Assembly (NCBI GenBank): GCA_000333855.2 | Contig: CM007315.1 | Location: 354,116-418,115 of the forward strand | Origin: Endotrypanum monterogeii | Taxonomy: Eukaryota > Euglenozoa > Kinetoplastea > Trypanosomatida > Trypanosomatidae | Reading direction: 5' to 3' | Length of the DNA: 64,000 nt | In this document: in pieces, positions 40,501 to 48,886 of the stretch | Numbering within the stretch: position 1 is the first letter of the stretch | Layout of the letters: the number at the start of each line of letters is the position of its first letter | Notes under the pieces: generated by a model | Database searches by the model: none | Told to the model about the DNA's origin: nothing | Seen by the model: the letters and a program-made list of their open reading frames with translations, nothing else | Program-made: the position numbers and the translations under genes

Positions 40501-43368
40501 CCGCTCCGCATCGAAGCTGCGCGTCGGCGTCTCGACAGCCTGCCAAGCATTAGCCAGCGACAGCATCAGGTAGTAGATCGCCTCCAGCATCATCAGCTGC
40601 GGGTCCAAATCTGCACCACCCTCCACAGACGGGGATGGTGACGCCTCCGGTATGGCATCCTTGGTGTAGAAGCTGGACACACACCATCGCTCCTCGTGCG
40701 GCACTGCATCGATGGAGCAGCCTTCAGGCAGAGGCACGGGTATGAGTGTGGAGAAGATCCACGTGATGAACTCGATTATCTGCAGTTGTACAGCCACACG
40801 AGAGGCGGTGCCGCTATTGCTGGCCCGCATCCACAGCGTCTCCACCACCCCCCGCACACGCGGCAGGAGCGTGCACAATTCAGCGTAGTTCGTCGCCTTC
40901 TGCAAATCGTGAATGTTCGGCAGAGAAGGGAGGGACGACTCGAAAGCGGGGCCGTAATAAGAAGAAGCGGATACCTTTGGAAGAAGCTCGGCGTTCATAA
41001 AAACACCTTCGCGAGTTGCATCGATGGGTTCCTGAACCATGGCGTCTACGGTAAGCTGCGGATCCAACGATGGTGTGGCTGCGCCTCGTGTGCTCGCAGC
41101 GACGCCCGCCGTTGTGCCCGCGCGCACCTCACCCACCGTCTGAATCAGTTTCTGCACATCGTCCTGGGGCAGAGCATCTACGACGGCCTCGACGGCGTGC
41201 ACCAGCTCCACCACATGCTCCACCAAAGCACCACTTCCAGCGACTGGAGGTTGGCCGCGATCGAGCCGCTTTTTCGTGTGGTGCGCTAGCTGACCTGCTC
41301 CGAGGCGCAGCAACTGTACGTCTGTGGCGGAGAGGGGAACCGCACCTTTCCACGGACCGTCCGGGAACTGCACCGCCTCAGGATCAGACCGCAGCGCGGA
41401 CAAGCCCTGCCGGTGCAGCAGCTCTCCGTCTCTCTGGAAGACGAGCAGTTCCGGTACCTTGACCAACTCCAGGAGGCTGAGTACCTCGAGGCATGGGTAT
41501 GTGGCGCGGGGAAAGTCAAAGAGAGCGCAGTACTCCTCGTAGTTCTCCCGCGTATCATCACAGCTCAGGAAAATCACCTCGACAGCGTCAGGCCCGCATC
41601 TTTTCTTCATCAACGCGACTGCCTCTGCCAAAAGTGTTGCTGTCTCCTTTCCGCTGGAGTCGTGGAGTCGTCCGACAAACAGGAAGACCGTCTTGTCACG
41701 AAAGTCAGAGTCAGACAATATCTTGTTCTGCTTGTCTTTGATGTACACTCTCTTCTCGGTAAAGCTTTGCCACAGGGAGATGAGGGAAAGATTGGTGGCT
41801 GCGTCATTGATGCCTGCTGCCTTGAGGCGATCAAGTGCTGCGCGCAGCTTTGTGTCGCTACTAGTCAGGGTCGGTGATGCAGATGCCGTCGCCGCAGACT
41901 GGAAGTTGGTAGAATGCGTTGCAGGAATCAAGTGTGAGAGAAAGCGACGCGAGTAGCGTGAGAGATCCTCGGCTGCGCGGGCAAAGAACTCATACTTGAG
42001 CACATACTTGATGAGTTTTTTCTCGACACGCGTTAACGCTGGATAGTACTGCTCCAGCAAGTAGCAGAAGGCAGTGATGAGAGATTTAATACCACTAGAG
42101 GAGCTGTAGGTGGGGCTCGCCGCATTATGGTAAATGAACGAGGTGAAGAGGGGGTCGGTCGACGACGCAGGCAAGGGAGCCATCTGCTGCTCATCCTCTG
42201 TCCCGCCCCCGGTCATGTGCAAAATCATTTCAGTGGTGAAACGGGTGGATGTCAGGCTCATGGGGCCAGTGGGGTTCAGTGCGGTTGTGCGCTCACCCTC
42301 ACCGTGGCATCGCCTGTCGGGCAATTTCTCGACAAGCCACGGCAAAAACACGTCATAAAAGACTTCAGCGCGAATAAACTCCGACTGGTTTTGTGGGTCG
42401 TTGCGCCGCATCCACAGTGACAGCAGCAGCAGCCAAAATGTTTTATCCTGCAGCCGGGACGACGACACATCCTCAAACCTGAGAATCGGACAACCTACTA
42501 TCTTGTCAGCCGTCTGCCAGCGCGGGTGGTAGGCCTGACCCTCTTTGCCGCGATTCACGAGAACAAAGTCGAATACCTCAGCCTCCCTTCGGTGCACGAG
42601 CAGAAACACAATGTTGTAGGACTGAATGCCGATCCAGCCAGACGGTATCATCGTCCACTCCCCCGTCGGCAAACTTGCAATCCGTTGCACACATCTGTTA
42701 ACCACCTGCAAAACAGCTGCCGGCTGCACCGCTCTGCTGGCCTCGGCTGTGAAATCATAACAGGAGCGGATAGCACCGTGCGCGCGCTGGATGGCGGTGC
42801 GCAACTCAGCAGATATGCCCTGCAGCAAAGGATGAGACACCTCAGCGACACCCCTCTGGCCCAGCGCCTTCAGAAGATTCTTACTCGCGGCCGATGGATT
42901 AGGCCTGCTGCCCGCACCAAATGTATTGAGTCGGCAGAGAATGATGTCCATGCAAAGCAGCGTCAGAAGTGCGGTGCCGCTCTCTAAGGGTTCGCCACGA
43001 CCAGCCACGTAAGGATCGGCAAGGAAGCCGCCATACGCCGGCAAGAGCCAAAAACTGTAGGGAAGGTTGCGCAGTCGCCGCTCGCGCTCCTCCTCCTTCG
43101 TTCTCTCCTCCCCCGACAGCGCATTCGCCCGCACAACATCTGACGCTGCTGACCCGATTAACATCAGCTTCGTCCTCTCCCTAATCCCGAGAGCAGACAA
43201 TAACGTGTCATCGGGCCTCTGCTGTAGGTTCGGCTTGCCGAGCAACTTTTGAAGAGCAGGAAGGACGTTGGTGGCATCATAGATCGCTGCCTTCAGTGCA
43301 CCGAGCGTAGCATCCTCCGGCACCTCGATGTCGTGCTTTGTGGAGCCAAATTTCACTTCGATAAACAT
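28513..43368 (-). CDS. Giant ubiquitin-like / DUF3638-DUF3645 helicase-like / RanBP2 zinc-finger protein
   Basis: The protein is about 4951 residues from the ATG at 43366-43368; a TTG six codons upstream is discounted. Parts in order: a ubiquitin-like fold (about 1-75); a tryparedoxin/nucleoredoxin-like fold (about 555-670) with KTVFLFVG, VEVIFLSCDDT and LVKVPELLVF blocks but no CxxC; a possible UBA-like segment (about 2223-2260); and a DUF3638/DUF3645 core. The core shows a P-loop MGQGKTT (about 3350), LIMDEVDVLLHPLRSELNFP (about 3508), FSGTPSNLLP (about 3940) and a DYAQGAYRMRGIGKGQ block (about 4100). An acidic Glu/Gln stretch lies near 4350-4375. C-terminal RanBP2-type zinc fingers include WACESCTF...CSMC and WQCEVCTF...CEIC, with a third, irregular one. 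Ubiquitin binding by the fingers and ATP-driven remodelling by the core are likely from family knowledge. The actual role is unknown. Confidence 0.88.
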   Translation of the reverse strand: MFIEVKFGSTKHDIEVPEDATLGALKAAIYDATNVLPALQKLLGKPNLQQRPDDTLLSALGIRERTKLMLIGSAASDVVRANALSGEERTKEEERERRLRNLPYSFWLLPAYGGFLADPYVAGRGEPLESGTALLTLLCMDIILCRLNTFGAGSRPNPSAASKNLLKALGQRGVAEVSHPLLQGISAELRTAIQRAHGAIRSCYDFTAEASRAVQPAAVLQVVNRCVQRIASLPTGEWTMIPSGWIGIQSYNIVFLLVHRREAEVFDFVLVNRGKEGQAYHPRWQTADKIVGCPILRFEDVSSSRLQDKTFWLLLLSLWMRRNDPQNQSEFIRAEVFYDVFLPWLVEKLPDRRCHGEGERTTALNPTGPMSLTSTRFTTEMILHMTGGGTEDEQQMAPLPASSTDPLFTSFIYHNAASPTYSSSSGIKSLITAFCYLLEQYYPALTRVEKKLIKYVLKYEFFARAAEDLSRYSRRFLSHLIPATHSTNFQSAATASASPTLTSSDTKLRAALDRLKAAGINDAATNLSLISLWQSFTEKRVYIKDKQNKILSDSDFRDKTVFLFVGRLHDSSGKETATLLAEAVALMKKRCGPDAVEVIFLSCDDTRENYEEYCALFDFPRATYPCLEVLSLLELVKVPELLVFQRDGELLHRQGLSALRSDPEAVQFPDGPWKGAVPLSATDVQLLRLGAGQLAHHTKKRLDRGQPPVAGSGALVEHVVELVHAVEAVVDALPQDDVQKLIQTVGEVRAGTTAGVAASTRGAATPSLDPQLTVDAMVQEPIDATREGVFMNAELLPKVSASSYYGPAFESSLPSLPNIHDLQKATNYAELCTLLPRVRGVVETLWMRASNSGTASRVAVQLQIIEFITWIFSTLIPVPLPEGCSIDAVPHEERWCVSSFYTKDAIPEASPSPSVEGGADLDPQLMMLEAIYYLMLSLANAWQAVETPTRSFDAERCLISVDMLLVFDAILRQVKGGGKCRMISLLLSAGDGCGYFLSTTQGKQNIAFASVASALQLTRPHLLPIRSAMLRYIEEQQKMCADHELFDLRMPDKLELFKNSHTVEFLKSVLANAGYSLEQSGGLFGAGTSEMEKLMDWLCSNRSPLAREHPAFGMMRDMTLLAKFMGTMEMRDAQLLHRRKELDALASWRISFEEDAPGRQMSAGWRTRPAPPQWECLMVRGRDMDIADIAVKGFGDREVMYGEGLVLHSPIDVSRMIEVDRPTEDDVLHAKVLPTFAGTMNPEESEVLLSCLTAPYVRIPLVLDFFASQDRHTYLFVYEVQEVLRAVLFEPAAYASPTLLHHADPRSVPMRLSKEQREMVELRRLRGDLSQQNYEDCLGTTYGLLMNELTNAPTSILRPLRSLLESIRELGPSSVYSSNASYVLFVVGLLCDVLSFCSFIVDLHRQRQTDRSRPEGAVLQAAGDGEAADESCCSAAALGVIGEYHRCFLEFFVSTVQPLLWVWLEEGEENSDTPTQCVIHAHMSRVDRALWKGFSSVSSSSFATTGGRKGAGVRCGEASAGPAEDPKAYLIQMLQSWAFVRARHGFGMGMQRSQLAAQEGDNLLTPEEKMLRFLQAQGLNTSRVSKELLEQGKQLMMSGGRRRAVFVQIRSRNYNDTVRIPNLVHSDPSSTTESKLLKLPPADVPENILFRDLLEDHYLIANFLDEMTPQRRGQVFLSIVQAVLRDHTDPKDGFTGPGASKDRKRLRRGSRSRSVSTLASAMSLDAMTGEDDEDRAGREGSPQQEVVSHWSVSAPGVYKGPTSSGLFFHAQTCELFWRNDELKPVPDSMSHFTDFENILGKDAFQCGQVSRHEHRHWVHLVGTPYDVIEWTAPPDLADQGVHHPFVIAGKWPAESVESALFENITYDRIIDVGEDDPWPQKEERWAVNMLRDVLRAAFPHGINFYPLAPALLSVAASDGGNEEEAGHLVVPALHQYEMRFLMNDASQYETEKERATWKEAVAYRYPQPRVEVYNLVPHARKLYRSLVFSTNQHYCLHSMALLTASRTRESLSVTAFQAGELKRRNFNEGTLEIHRYNEAIRGREVYIPARLLQGLIPSVLLESFFMWQGEDDVLRGYPLSEENESASVLQESAAGGTGKLRPARTEVMDHWFNYSIEVHLHIGRSGSSAVGEDASSLATSSACVVVRRSDKGHSAIVEAAFVPSSSDATAAAVHTDTVAQVQGTAQHLLLRHSASAEGLVDSPTKVLHANEEDEGSSASVQVKDSDVALLHEALSHLPRGVCVQLLRQARGDIASALTWASSSENMEPLRAMVEKDAKASGEEGASKRRCLAQMVAKTQRAVERCDYVLVNLLHCRNLSHLLQMLTRIEDCSHILVWGRRCSAADRAEGSAAEQEEISRDSLRVQDTVDQDNYIQIELIEMPRLRVRFYTSTDGASSRVRLFLADQPGWRLAEWDDLRTARWRQLGALQEPFQQCLLLCNSTHEVAFLCPNHDFAPMSINGDPFNPMLLFDRSSYTWREAVPSPFYIYVVHSSGSFVMPPSLSASLYYAVMQCATQHYAGAMRTLESCYTDSNFSTEERFMFSLFERTMSDRFPDACAVRLKLAHAVQYSANTCQWPLATELSGYLMAKRHVTEDCRLSRGEVLDLLKRCPEAVPIVRSQLELYAGLMKLGYPQSSEAMKVPLQVQTPTLERCRFPWERLLLYPWERIAPQKLKRVSYHLQSPDAVKDEKLVEFIWTDQLLMDEEGGANTKKGFYLLYCMKRNTVVPMIGEEHVGVTLSQLLARWFQLRHSRWGREAQQGSETEMAPSWCSTVLQMMEMFPHADWPTPVDSTERYILARGVSLTEDGETNEHANAMTFRIQDTLDRRRRSTIPEHFNAIHRVAQGHFKADHITEEVREARQMSRLRTPETRKVTVQMWDHLRGRVLPSNTGREQVELREVDIPIEYFHDAKSESTSAATVLLRSSLHALCTEPLSSLQLGDSVIVEDEPAALVVSPALSALPFDVRGHVLSRTPLAQNMLDRLEEDSARFRNQQQSQRLYSFRCLSKEIVQELLTTSDLATLTASLTNAVEVLGDCVRRLHSLGEQDADRVMRLRSSVLSLANSVHPTPSTVPSCDDSGASAAAAPQFDHGRLMHCLQRLERSRVAVPLEWLCAGLLSTNLEGDLKGENSFHGCLQHIQGELILLMLLSNRMYFAEQAAQAVQQLLLFLELCGLLRGVAPLNTERAAVRGKVTPQARAARIRELVLHFSLEIDPSVLQQLITEGSAALDASRGTRGEKGTGASNSCVALSKETCRVITGRLQQLANTALDVLKARRTYVHIDPHFSAAASSGAMGPTGGSGGCAFKATLDPRFLIFEFLFNILLRARQVEMVRWFVHNVRHGQSRVQQMIMGQGKTTVVGPLLALILADGQQLVTQVMPTALLEQTRGILRRCFGVVVTKHIYTIQFDRSNEDGTSDGVELLYQKLRSAEEDRSVVIAAPECIKSLFLKEVEQLHMMESVTTEDMELDETADDRYVTHVKGLRRTMVERSALADAITPILELWKRGVLIMDEVDVLLHPLRSELNFPIGLKHPIDMSGPRWLLPIHLLDGIFASQQGRACEDVLRQVKYGSSSHTVQPTHGDRSSLAEMESIYDEKRRHALTAIRSVILTGFRQRALQREPHLVLLDTGHYYVEQLLPALVPWLQLWLHDHLVTHLPEKERQGWAHASPDVFDEKTKSFLLSAVKRDEAESSVSRELNAHMPHYGVQLLNLAHDWLHRLLPHVLSKINRVSFGVLQPNDMALSSDAARVPYSRKMMAVPFIAKDVPSRSSEFAHPDVVIGLTILAFRYEGLRVQDVRELVTQLKQDFARQAGPKEHRPAAKLYKHWLRLSSSDRAMAARKPELAAAAAAASSAVTTGKGATADSEDVLRSFERAGVPLSQLQVTDKAQMQSLYHLLHSVPEVIHYYLCSTIFPRTMSFQRLKISACGHELGSSMLFTKRIGFSGTPSNLLPLDLGECFYEPGSDGRILSVLTNPEVVHAEVLPDSWTPLRLLDRIAAAQPPYSALIDAGALITNMDNEEVARYLLVRLPPSLFDGVVFLDRHDRQMILQRDNGLVVPVSQCGVPLARRFTFFDQVHTTGTDVKQSSTAVAVITFGKDLVFRDYAQGAYRMRGIGKGQRLCLYLIPEVVSRIHETLGTQHCTGDMLKDVPAWLILNSMKIEGLQFFKLSLQELANVWRKKAIAYLLQDAQYANAHADIFTGWMRCRRFQIPRPPACTSGPVADKHGGAEEDVSTARAAAVVSLPSVNLLRAAVAEFREVIEYPVPDKILQAPSFSEHVEEMLQARSQQLIEGDSLSQGLVEQLLDRMRRSIQASREAAAGGSATSTKGASDKGATESRQEAVHTTMDLNAEIVHEQEAEEEQEQEAEQEEQRISAFSRDDEQQIGWAVETLQVRGSVAADTRRPAHGSCFYQMNTFQIRQSQPQLQVAPQYLVSDNYFRLDWHGVGERRLKNVFLFLEWVPVGRAGNLSATEAADSGVPPEESGVLCSGLVTLAEGESIRWLIHHSSHVQKNFRLALRLVSSGVYMDATGPFSSTVHRQGVQALRHMQLGSTSSPVGGPDMGACDSVADRATLLYRFLNNDMFYSAKQLAVLEEVLAAMSPSDRLHFFTECLRVRRRSRNHWEDAPIAALFVSEAEKPYLRQLALGRRLQQGMEDLAELVVRASRPKASDRTRREADPAQRSFESFTAALSQALSLYTAASAELPAARMAEMLTEAFPIVFKTLSVQEVEQVLLFLILQRRGLVDGTSTSAPPPASGYSVGESNYVLVEDLFSVLPSLDANALSGRIEAARAPSRSAAEAHSARVAFWACESCTFQNQISGSTCSMCMSPKPKSVVELQDAEMASAAGDIGGEGESDGDDTDAPWQCEVCTFINASRTQAMCEICMAPNPRPMKESGSGSGGGDLLGGDLRCPEGYWVCSVEHGGCSKFNPNSVFYCQVCEKGRPNLASVRF

Positions 43369-45779
43369 CTTGAGACCTAAGTACAAGTCAGCGGATGGAC
43401 AAGTGTCTCACAGCGTTTAAGCGTGCACACAACTCCCAATCTTCCCTATAAGATGGAGATGTTATCGGCGGTGAAGTGTGTGTTTGTGTTTGTTTTTTAG
43501 GGGGGAGGGGCGGTGAAGAAAAAAATCAGAGAATAAATTTTCTGAAAAAGAAGCCACTGTACACATCAAGATACGTACATGTAAAGGCGAAGACGGCAGA
43601 CACCTCTACTAGCCGTGTCGTTCCCCTCTTTGACTTCGATGCAGACAAACAGAAAACTAACCTTTCTATCACCACTACTACACCCACGTACACACGAACG
43701 ACGACGAAAACGCGAGAAAGCTGCACCTTCACTACGCGTCAAAAGGTATACAAGAAGACCAAAAAAAAATTTCACTTCCACATACACACACAGATACACG
43801 AGAAGGAGAGAGAGAGAAAGACGGCGGAGAAGAGAGTAGAATATCAGCCACCGCAAGACAAAAATCGAAAAGATATATAAAAAAAAAATTCCGGGAGAAA
43901 GAAAAGAAATTGAGCTACAATACCTCTGTCAGAGATCGATAGAGGTTTCTTCCCCTCTGCTTCCTTCGTGGCTTGAATATGATCAAATGAATGCAAGCGG
44001 GTAATGGACTGGCGAGACGAACACAAACGAGAGCAACAGGCAACGTTCTCTTTTATATATGTACAAGGGATGTTCTGTGTGTCTCCAGCCCGCGTCCTAG
44101 TATGGTAAACCCCTTACGCGGGACCTAACTCTTTCGTGTGAAGGCTTTCCTCAAAAATTCTCTCCGATTTTTTTTTTCTGTTCTTCCTGTTGGGAAAGGG
44201 AGGTAACAGAGCACAAGGCTTCGGTCGTAAGGCGCACCTCAAAAAGAGGACTGCGCGTGATAGAGTGTGTGTGAGAGAAGGAAGAGAAAAAGGAGGGAAG
44301 AAGACGTGTCGGTACCTCTGCTTCAACGTACACCGTGTGAGCAGAACGTAGAAAAATAGATTGAAGACCACCAAGGTATGGAAGCGTACTGTAGGGAATG
44401 TTCTCCCCCCCTTACTACCACCACCACCGAACAATAAGAAATCAGTGCGCAGAGGACTGGATGGGGAGATGGCGAGGAGGAGGGGAAATGAATGGTAACA
44501 ATTTGGAAAACACAAGCACAGCAGTTTTTTTTTTTCGTCCTCTCTGATGTTTTTCTTCTTTTGGGGGAGGGCAGAAGACGTGCGTGAATGCAGTGCAACG
44601 AAAAACACCGAAGAAAGAAGTGTAGTGAACAGAATATTTTTGAAAAGAAAAGAGGGGGAAAATAAAACGAAGCGAGATAGGTGGCAGCGAATGGAAGCAC
44701 AAAGCATAAAGACCTGGGAAAGCTGAACGTGATAAGCCGAAAACCAACAAGAAGGGAACATCCTCTAGGTGCCCAAGGGCAGAGAAAGAGGGAGCAATGC
44801 TAGTCCAGAGTCCCTGAATACGCTATCCCCGCACATTTTATTTCTTTTTCAAAGAGAGCATGGCCAGAGAGAAAGAAGTGGGAGAAATCAAACCTACGTC
44901 TAGATATGTCGTGACTATGTATAGTTGATGCGGAAAGACATGTTGATTTATTTACTTGTGCCAGTGCCCCATTTCTTTGTTTACGTTAATCATGTTCTTT
45001 CCTTTTTTTTAATAAAATACTTTACCCTCTCTTCTTTTGCCCCACGCTCCGCCCCCCCCACCCCCACCCCACCCCTCTCTGTCTGTTGTGCGTTGCCTTC
45101 TTCTCCGAAAAGGCGCGCGAGAGACGAAACACAAAACAATAAAAATAAAAGGGGGAATAAATTCAGTGCTGACGTACTCTTCTGGGTCGACCCACATACA
45201 CAACCTCTTTGGTGTGATGAGTGACGTTCTTACGTTCTGCTGCTCACTTTTTACCCAAAGGTCAACCCATCTGGCTGACGCCGCGAGGTGACATTCATGG
45301 ATCGGCAGAACAAATATATATATATATAAAAAAACAGAAATAAATTCAGAGAGAAAGGAGGAGAGAGACACATTGGCACACACAGACATATCACCATCAT
45401 CATCATCTGGTCCCATCGAAGTCGAACCGCACTGTGTTCACCGCCTCTTAATTGATGTCTTTTTTTGTTGCTGTGAGGCGATGTCAGTAAAAAAAAAAAA
45501 ACACTATGGCATGTCGCCCCCCTCCCTCCTCAACACATCCATCCACCTATTTCACCTTTATCCTGCCCCGATGCGCCGCTCTACAGAGAACAGACAGACA
45601 AGTAAAAGCACACACATGCCGTCCAAGTATATGTATCCTCTGCGTCGCATGTACACACCCAATTTGTCAAGGAGACGACGACGACGACGACTGCCGTCTA
45701 GCTGGGGACATCCGTCTTAACGGACAAGCTCCCTTTTGCGCCAGTCTGCCCTATGCTTGGAAACCACACGCGCAATCTT

Positions 45780-46760
45780 TACTGGGCGAAGAAGAAAGCG
45801 GGTGTCCCTCGCACAAGTCGGTCGAAATCGGGATACTCGTGCAAGACAGGGGATGTGCTGTCTGGCGTGCAGGCACGAGCGAGAGGAGACGTGGAAGCAC
45901 GCCGGTGATGCTCGAAGAGAGTGTTGTGCAACCCCACGCCAGGGCTCCCCCTCTCGGACCGCGTATCGGGCACATATGCTCCGGGTCTTCCTGAGTCACC
46001 TCTGGCCATGCCCACCCGTACGGCTTCAGCGTGGAGACACTTAAAACTCAGCATTGGGTGGTGCTCGATGGTGTAGTCGACCCTGCCCCTCGTCCCGTCC
46101 ACTGCCAATAGCCGCACACACCAGGCCCACTCGGTAGGGTGGAGAGCCAGTTGCACGCTCAGCAGAGATGTACAAATAGAGAGATGCAGGCTATGGACTC
46201 CGCCCCTCCCACCGCTCGCGCCTCCTCTCCCTGCCCAATCATGCCCCTCTGACCCTCTGCCTCCTTTTCTTTCCCTGGAGTGTAACACAGCGGCCCTGCA
46301 GAATCACGCACACAAATACTACACCACCACCACCATCCTCACGCTTCACAGTGAATCTGTAGTCGGAGAATGGGCACAGCCGTCTTCTTTTTTCGTCCAT
46401 CCCGCGGAAGAGAGAAAATCTGTCGGAGGCGTTTGCGCGACTGCCGCTGCAACAGGTGAGAGTGCCCTAGCATGCAGTGTCACACGGGGCATTCGGCACC
46501 CCTCCCCCATAACTCCGGGTGTACCGATACATGTTGCCAGGCACGAGACAGCGTTTGGTGGACGGGTGAAACTGACCATGACCGCAAGTTCCTTTAGTGA
46601 ATAACCTGCCCACACGTGCCCACAGTCTAGGCCCCAAGGCAGGCTACAAAACCTTGGTCTTCCAGGAGGGGTGAGTAGGGAAGCACGATAGCATGCTGTC
46701 GTATCCCCATTCTCAGCACCGCACGCGGGGCCCATAAAGAAAAGAGAGGGCACTTCAGCA
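45780..46760 (-). mobile_element. SIDER/DIRE-like degenerated retroposon remnant
   Basis: This block differs from the surrounding simple-repeat DNA: it is GC rich, has no microsatellites and is free of long reading frames with coding character. Read on the minus strand it contains GGGTTGCACAACACTCTC, a GAGCATCACCGGCGTGC stretch, and GCTCGTGCCTGCACGCCAGA. I associate these phrases with Leishmania SIDER elements found in 3' UTRs. A second part farther upstream on that strand (46380-46760) has a GTGTGACACTGCATGC and GTTGCAGCGGCAGTCGCGC pattern of the same style. SIDERs derive from ingi-like retroposons and can lower transcript stability. It lies in the sense orientation within the probable 3' UTR of the H+-pyrophosphatase gene. 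Element boundaries are approximate and the identification is from memory. Confidence 0.6.
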
Positions 46761-47023
46761 AGTATACCACAAATGCATGTGGGTTATTGGGTCTGGAGCC
46801 CTACCCACTCACCCCCTCCACCATGCGACACCTTTTCCTTTACGTCATTACCGGTCCTCCTCATCCAAGCGCAAGACAACACCCCAGAACTGCAGTGCAC
46901 AACGAGGACACGAACAGTACCGTATGAGGTTCTGAAGCTCGAGGCATACATGATGATGAGGCCTGCAGCGTACATAGGCAAGGGGAATCAAAACACACCC
47001 ACACGAGAGTTCATGAATAGAAA

Positions 47024-47060
<37 letters not shown>

Positions 47061-47100
47061 AATAAATAAAAATGGCGCATGGAAAGTAGTCAACGGAAGA

Positions 47101-47116
47101 GGGGGGGGGGGGGGGG
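47101..47116. repeat. Run of 16 G
   Basis: Homopolymer G on plus (C on the transcript), close to a TA tract at 47029-47058. It is a possible length-variable site. Confidence 0.8.
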
Positions 47117-47636
47117 AAATGCACCTCAAATTACCCTGCGCACGCATGCGTACAAGCAAGGGACGTTTTGCCTACCGAGTACGCCCCCTCTTCCTGGCAC
47201 TCCAAAGAGGCGCGCGTCACCACATCTCGCCCTTACACTTTTTCTTTGATAACCTATTCGCTCCCTGCTTCACGTTGGAGGTGAACGGGTCAGGCTTCGA
47301 TGGTTGGCCCTCTTGTCCTGACGTCTTCGTCGAAAATATTAAAGTAGAAGAATGCGTGAAAACAACATTACAGGCGGCCTCTGCTCTCCCACTCGCTCGC
47401 TCTGCCTTCGGATTGAGGATGGACGCGCTGTATTCGAGTCAGATGCTCGACAAGAGTGCTGCATGAGGGGGGGGGGGAAACAGTACCTATCTGACAGCGA
47501 GCAATGGAGCGGATAAGAAAAAGCAGCGATGGAAAGGAGATCCTCTAAACAGCGGAGAGAAGCGAAAAGGGAAAACGAAGAAAAGAGCGCAAAGATGAGA
47601 AAGGGGGCCACGCACTTGAGACGAAACCCAAATCCG

Positions 47637-47668
<32 letters not shown>

Positions 47669-47957
47669 GTATATGTAGAGAGATCAATAGATCAAAGAAA
47701 GAATTGATGAGGGGAAGTGAGCGAAGTGTACCCAAACGGGGGGGGCAAGAAAAAGGAGGAAATACAGGAAACAAATACGCGCTAGATTGGCATCAATTTC
47801 ATCATATAAAAACACAATCGTCGGTAGGTGTGTGCAGGAAATGAGGAAGATGAGGGAAACAATCAATTGAGAAGGGCGAAAAAAAAAAAAAGCACAAGAC
47901 ATCAGATGGGAGAAAAAAAGGGGGGTTTGAAAAAACGGTATCAGATGCTCAACATTA

Positions 47958-47999
<42 letters not shown>

Positions 48000-48886
48000 A
48001 TAGGGGAAGAGGGAGAGTCTTATAACAGAAAAAGGGGGCATCAATGCAGCCGCCTCTACCGACCCATCTCCCTCCCCTCCGCCCGCCTGCCGGACTTAAT
48101 CACTAGCTACTCCGTCAGGTGCTCCGCTTCAGTTACAGTCGCCTCCATTTTCGGAAGCAGCTAAACCAAAAAAAAAAAAAAAGGTGCCAAGACTGTACCA
48201 ACAAACATCGAAACCGATAGAACAAAAAAGAAAAGCGAAACGAAAAACGGGAGAGGAAAAGGAATGAAATGTCGAAGAAATGCCCTTTTGTTGTTGTTTG
48301 CGCATGCCCCTTCGCATCACGCCCCCCACTCACCTCCCCTCCTCTCCTCTCCTTCCTGGGATACTGATGGGCTAACATACGAAGAGGGGGGAAAAAGTCA
48401 ACGACAGTCAAGAGCAGCCATAAGAGAGAAAAAGAAGAGGAGAGAGGGTGAGTCATTTGGATTCACCGCGCCGGAGGAGAAGGGGCATCGTATTGACAAA
48501 AAAAAAAGTCTTCCCTCTGCCTCCTCTCCTTCCCAGAGAAAAACATACAAACACACAAACAGACACACCCAAGTGACCGCCACAAGCACCATCACCGAAA
48601 CGCGCACGGTCCATGTCCGACCATGCTCGGTATCCCCTCTGCTGTTTCGCGCGTCTCAACTGCTACGTCATTGTATGTGTGACCTCGGTCGTTTGGCGAT
48701 GACTCTTTCATTGAGAGGAGAGGGAGGAGCGCATCAAGAAACCGAGAGCTCAGAGGCGCTGCGCATGAAGATAAGACGGGAAAAAAAAAACGGCGGCATC
48801 CAAGTGCACACATTATGTGGCCTTCACGGGGGGGGGGGGAGCGCACGCTTCGGAGGCGGAGTCCGCCCCGCCGCACCCTTTTCCTA

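Larger units (their letters stand above)
43369..48886. other. 5.5 kb intergenic stretch
   Basis: No protein gene is supported. It carries the SIDER/DIRE-like block (about 45780-46760, listed separately), TA tracts at about 45315-45328, 47029-47058, 47634-47664 and 47961-47993, a C-rich block at 45050-45075, a run of 16 G at 47101-47116, an A run at 48168-48182 and many short pyrimidine tracts on the minus strand. Most of it is probably the 3' UTR of the H+-pyrophosphatase gene plus the splice region of the giant gene. Confidence 0.55.

Noticed and set aside
44114..44761. Minus-strand open frame of 215 codons
   Set aside because: It is a Phe/Ser/Leu-rich translation of pyrimidine-rich spacer with no domain, typical of a UTR on the T-rich strand; the start is inside simple sequence.
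45779..46288. Minus-strand open frame of 169 codons in the SIDER-like block
   Set aside because: The block is better explained as a degenerated retroposon; the frame has no reverse transcriptase or endonuclease motif.
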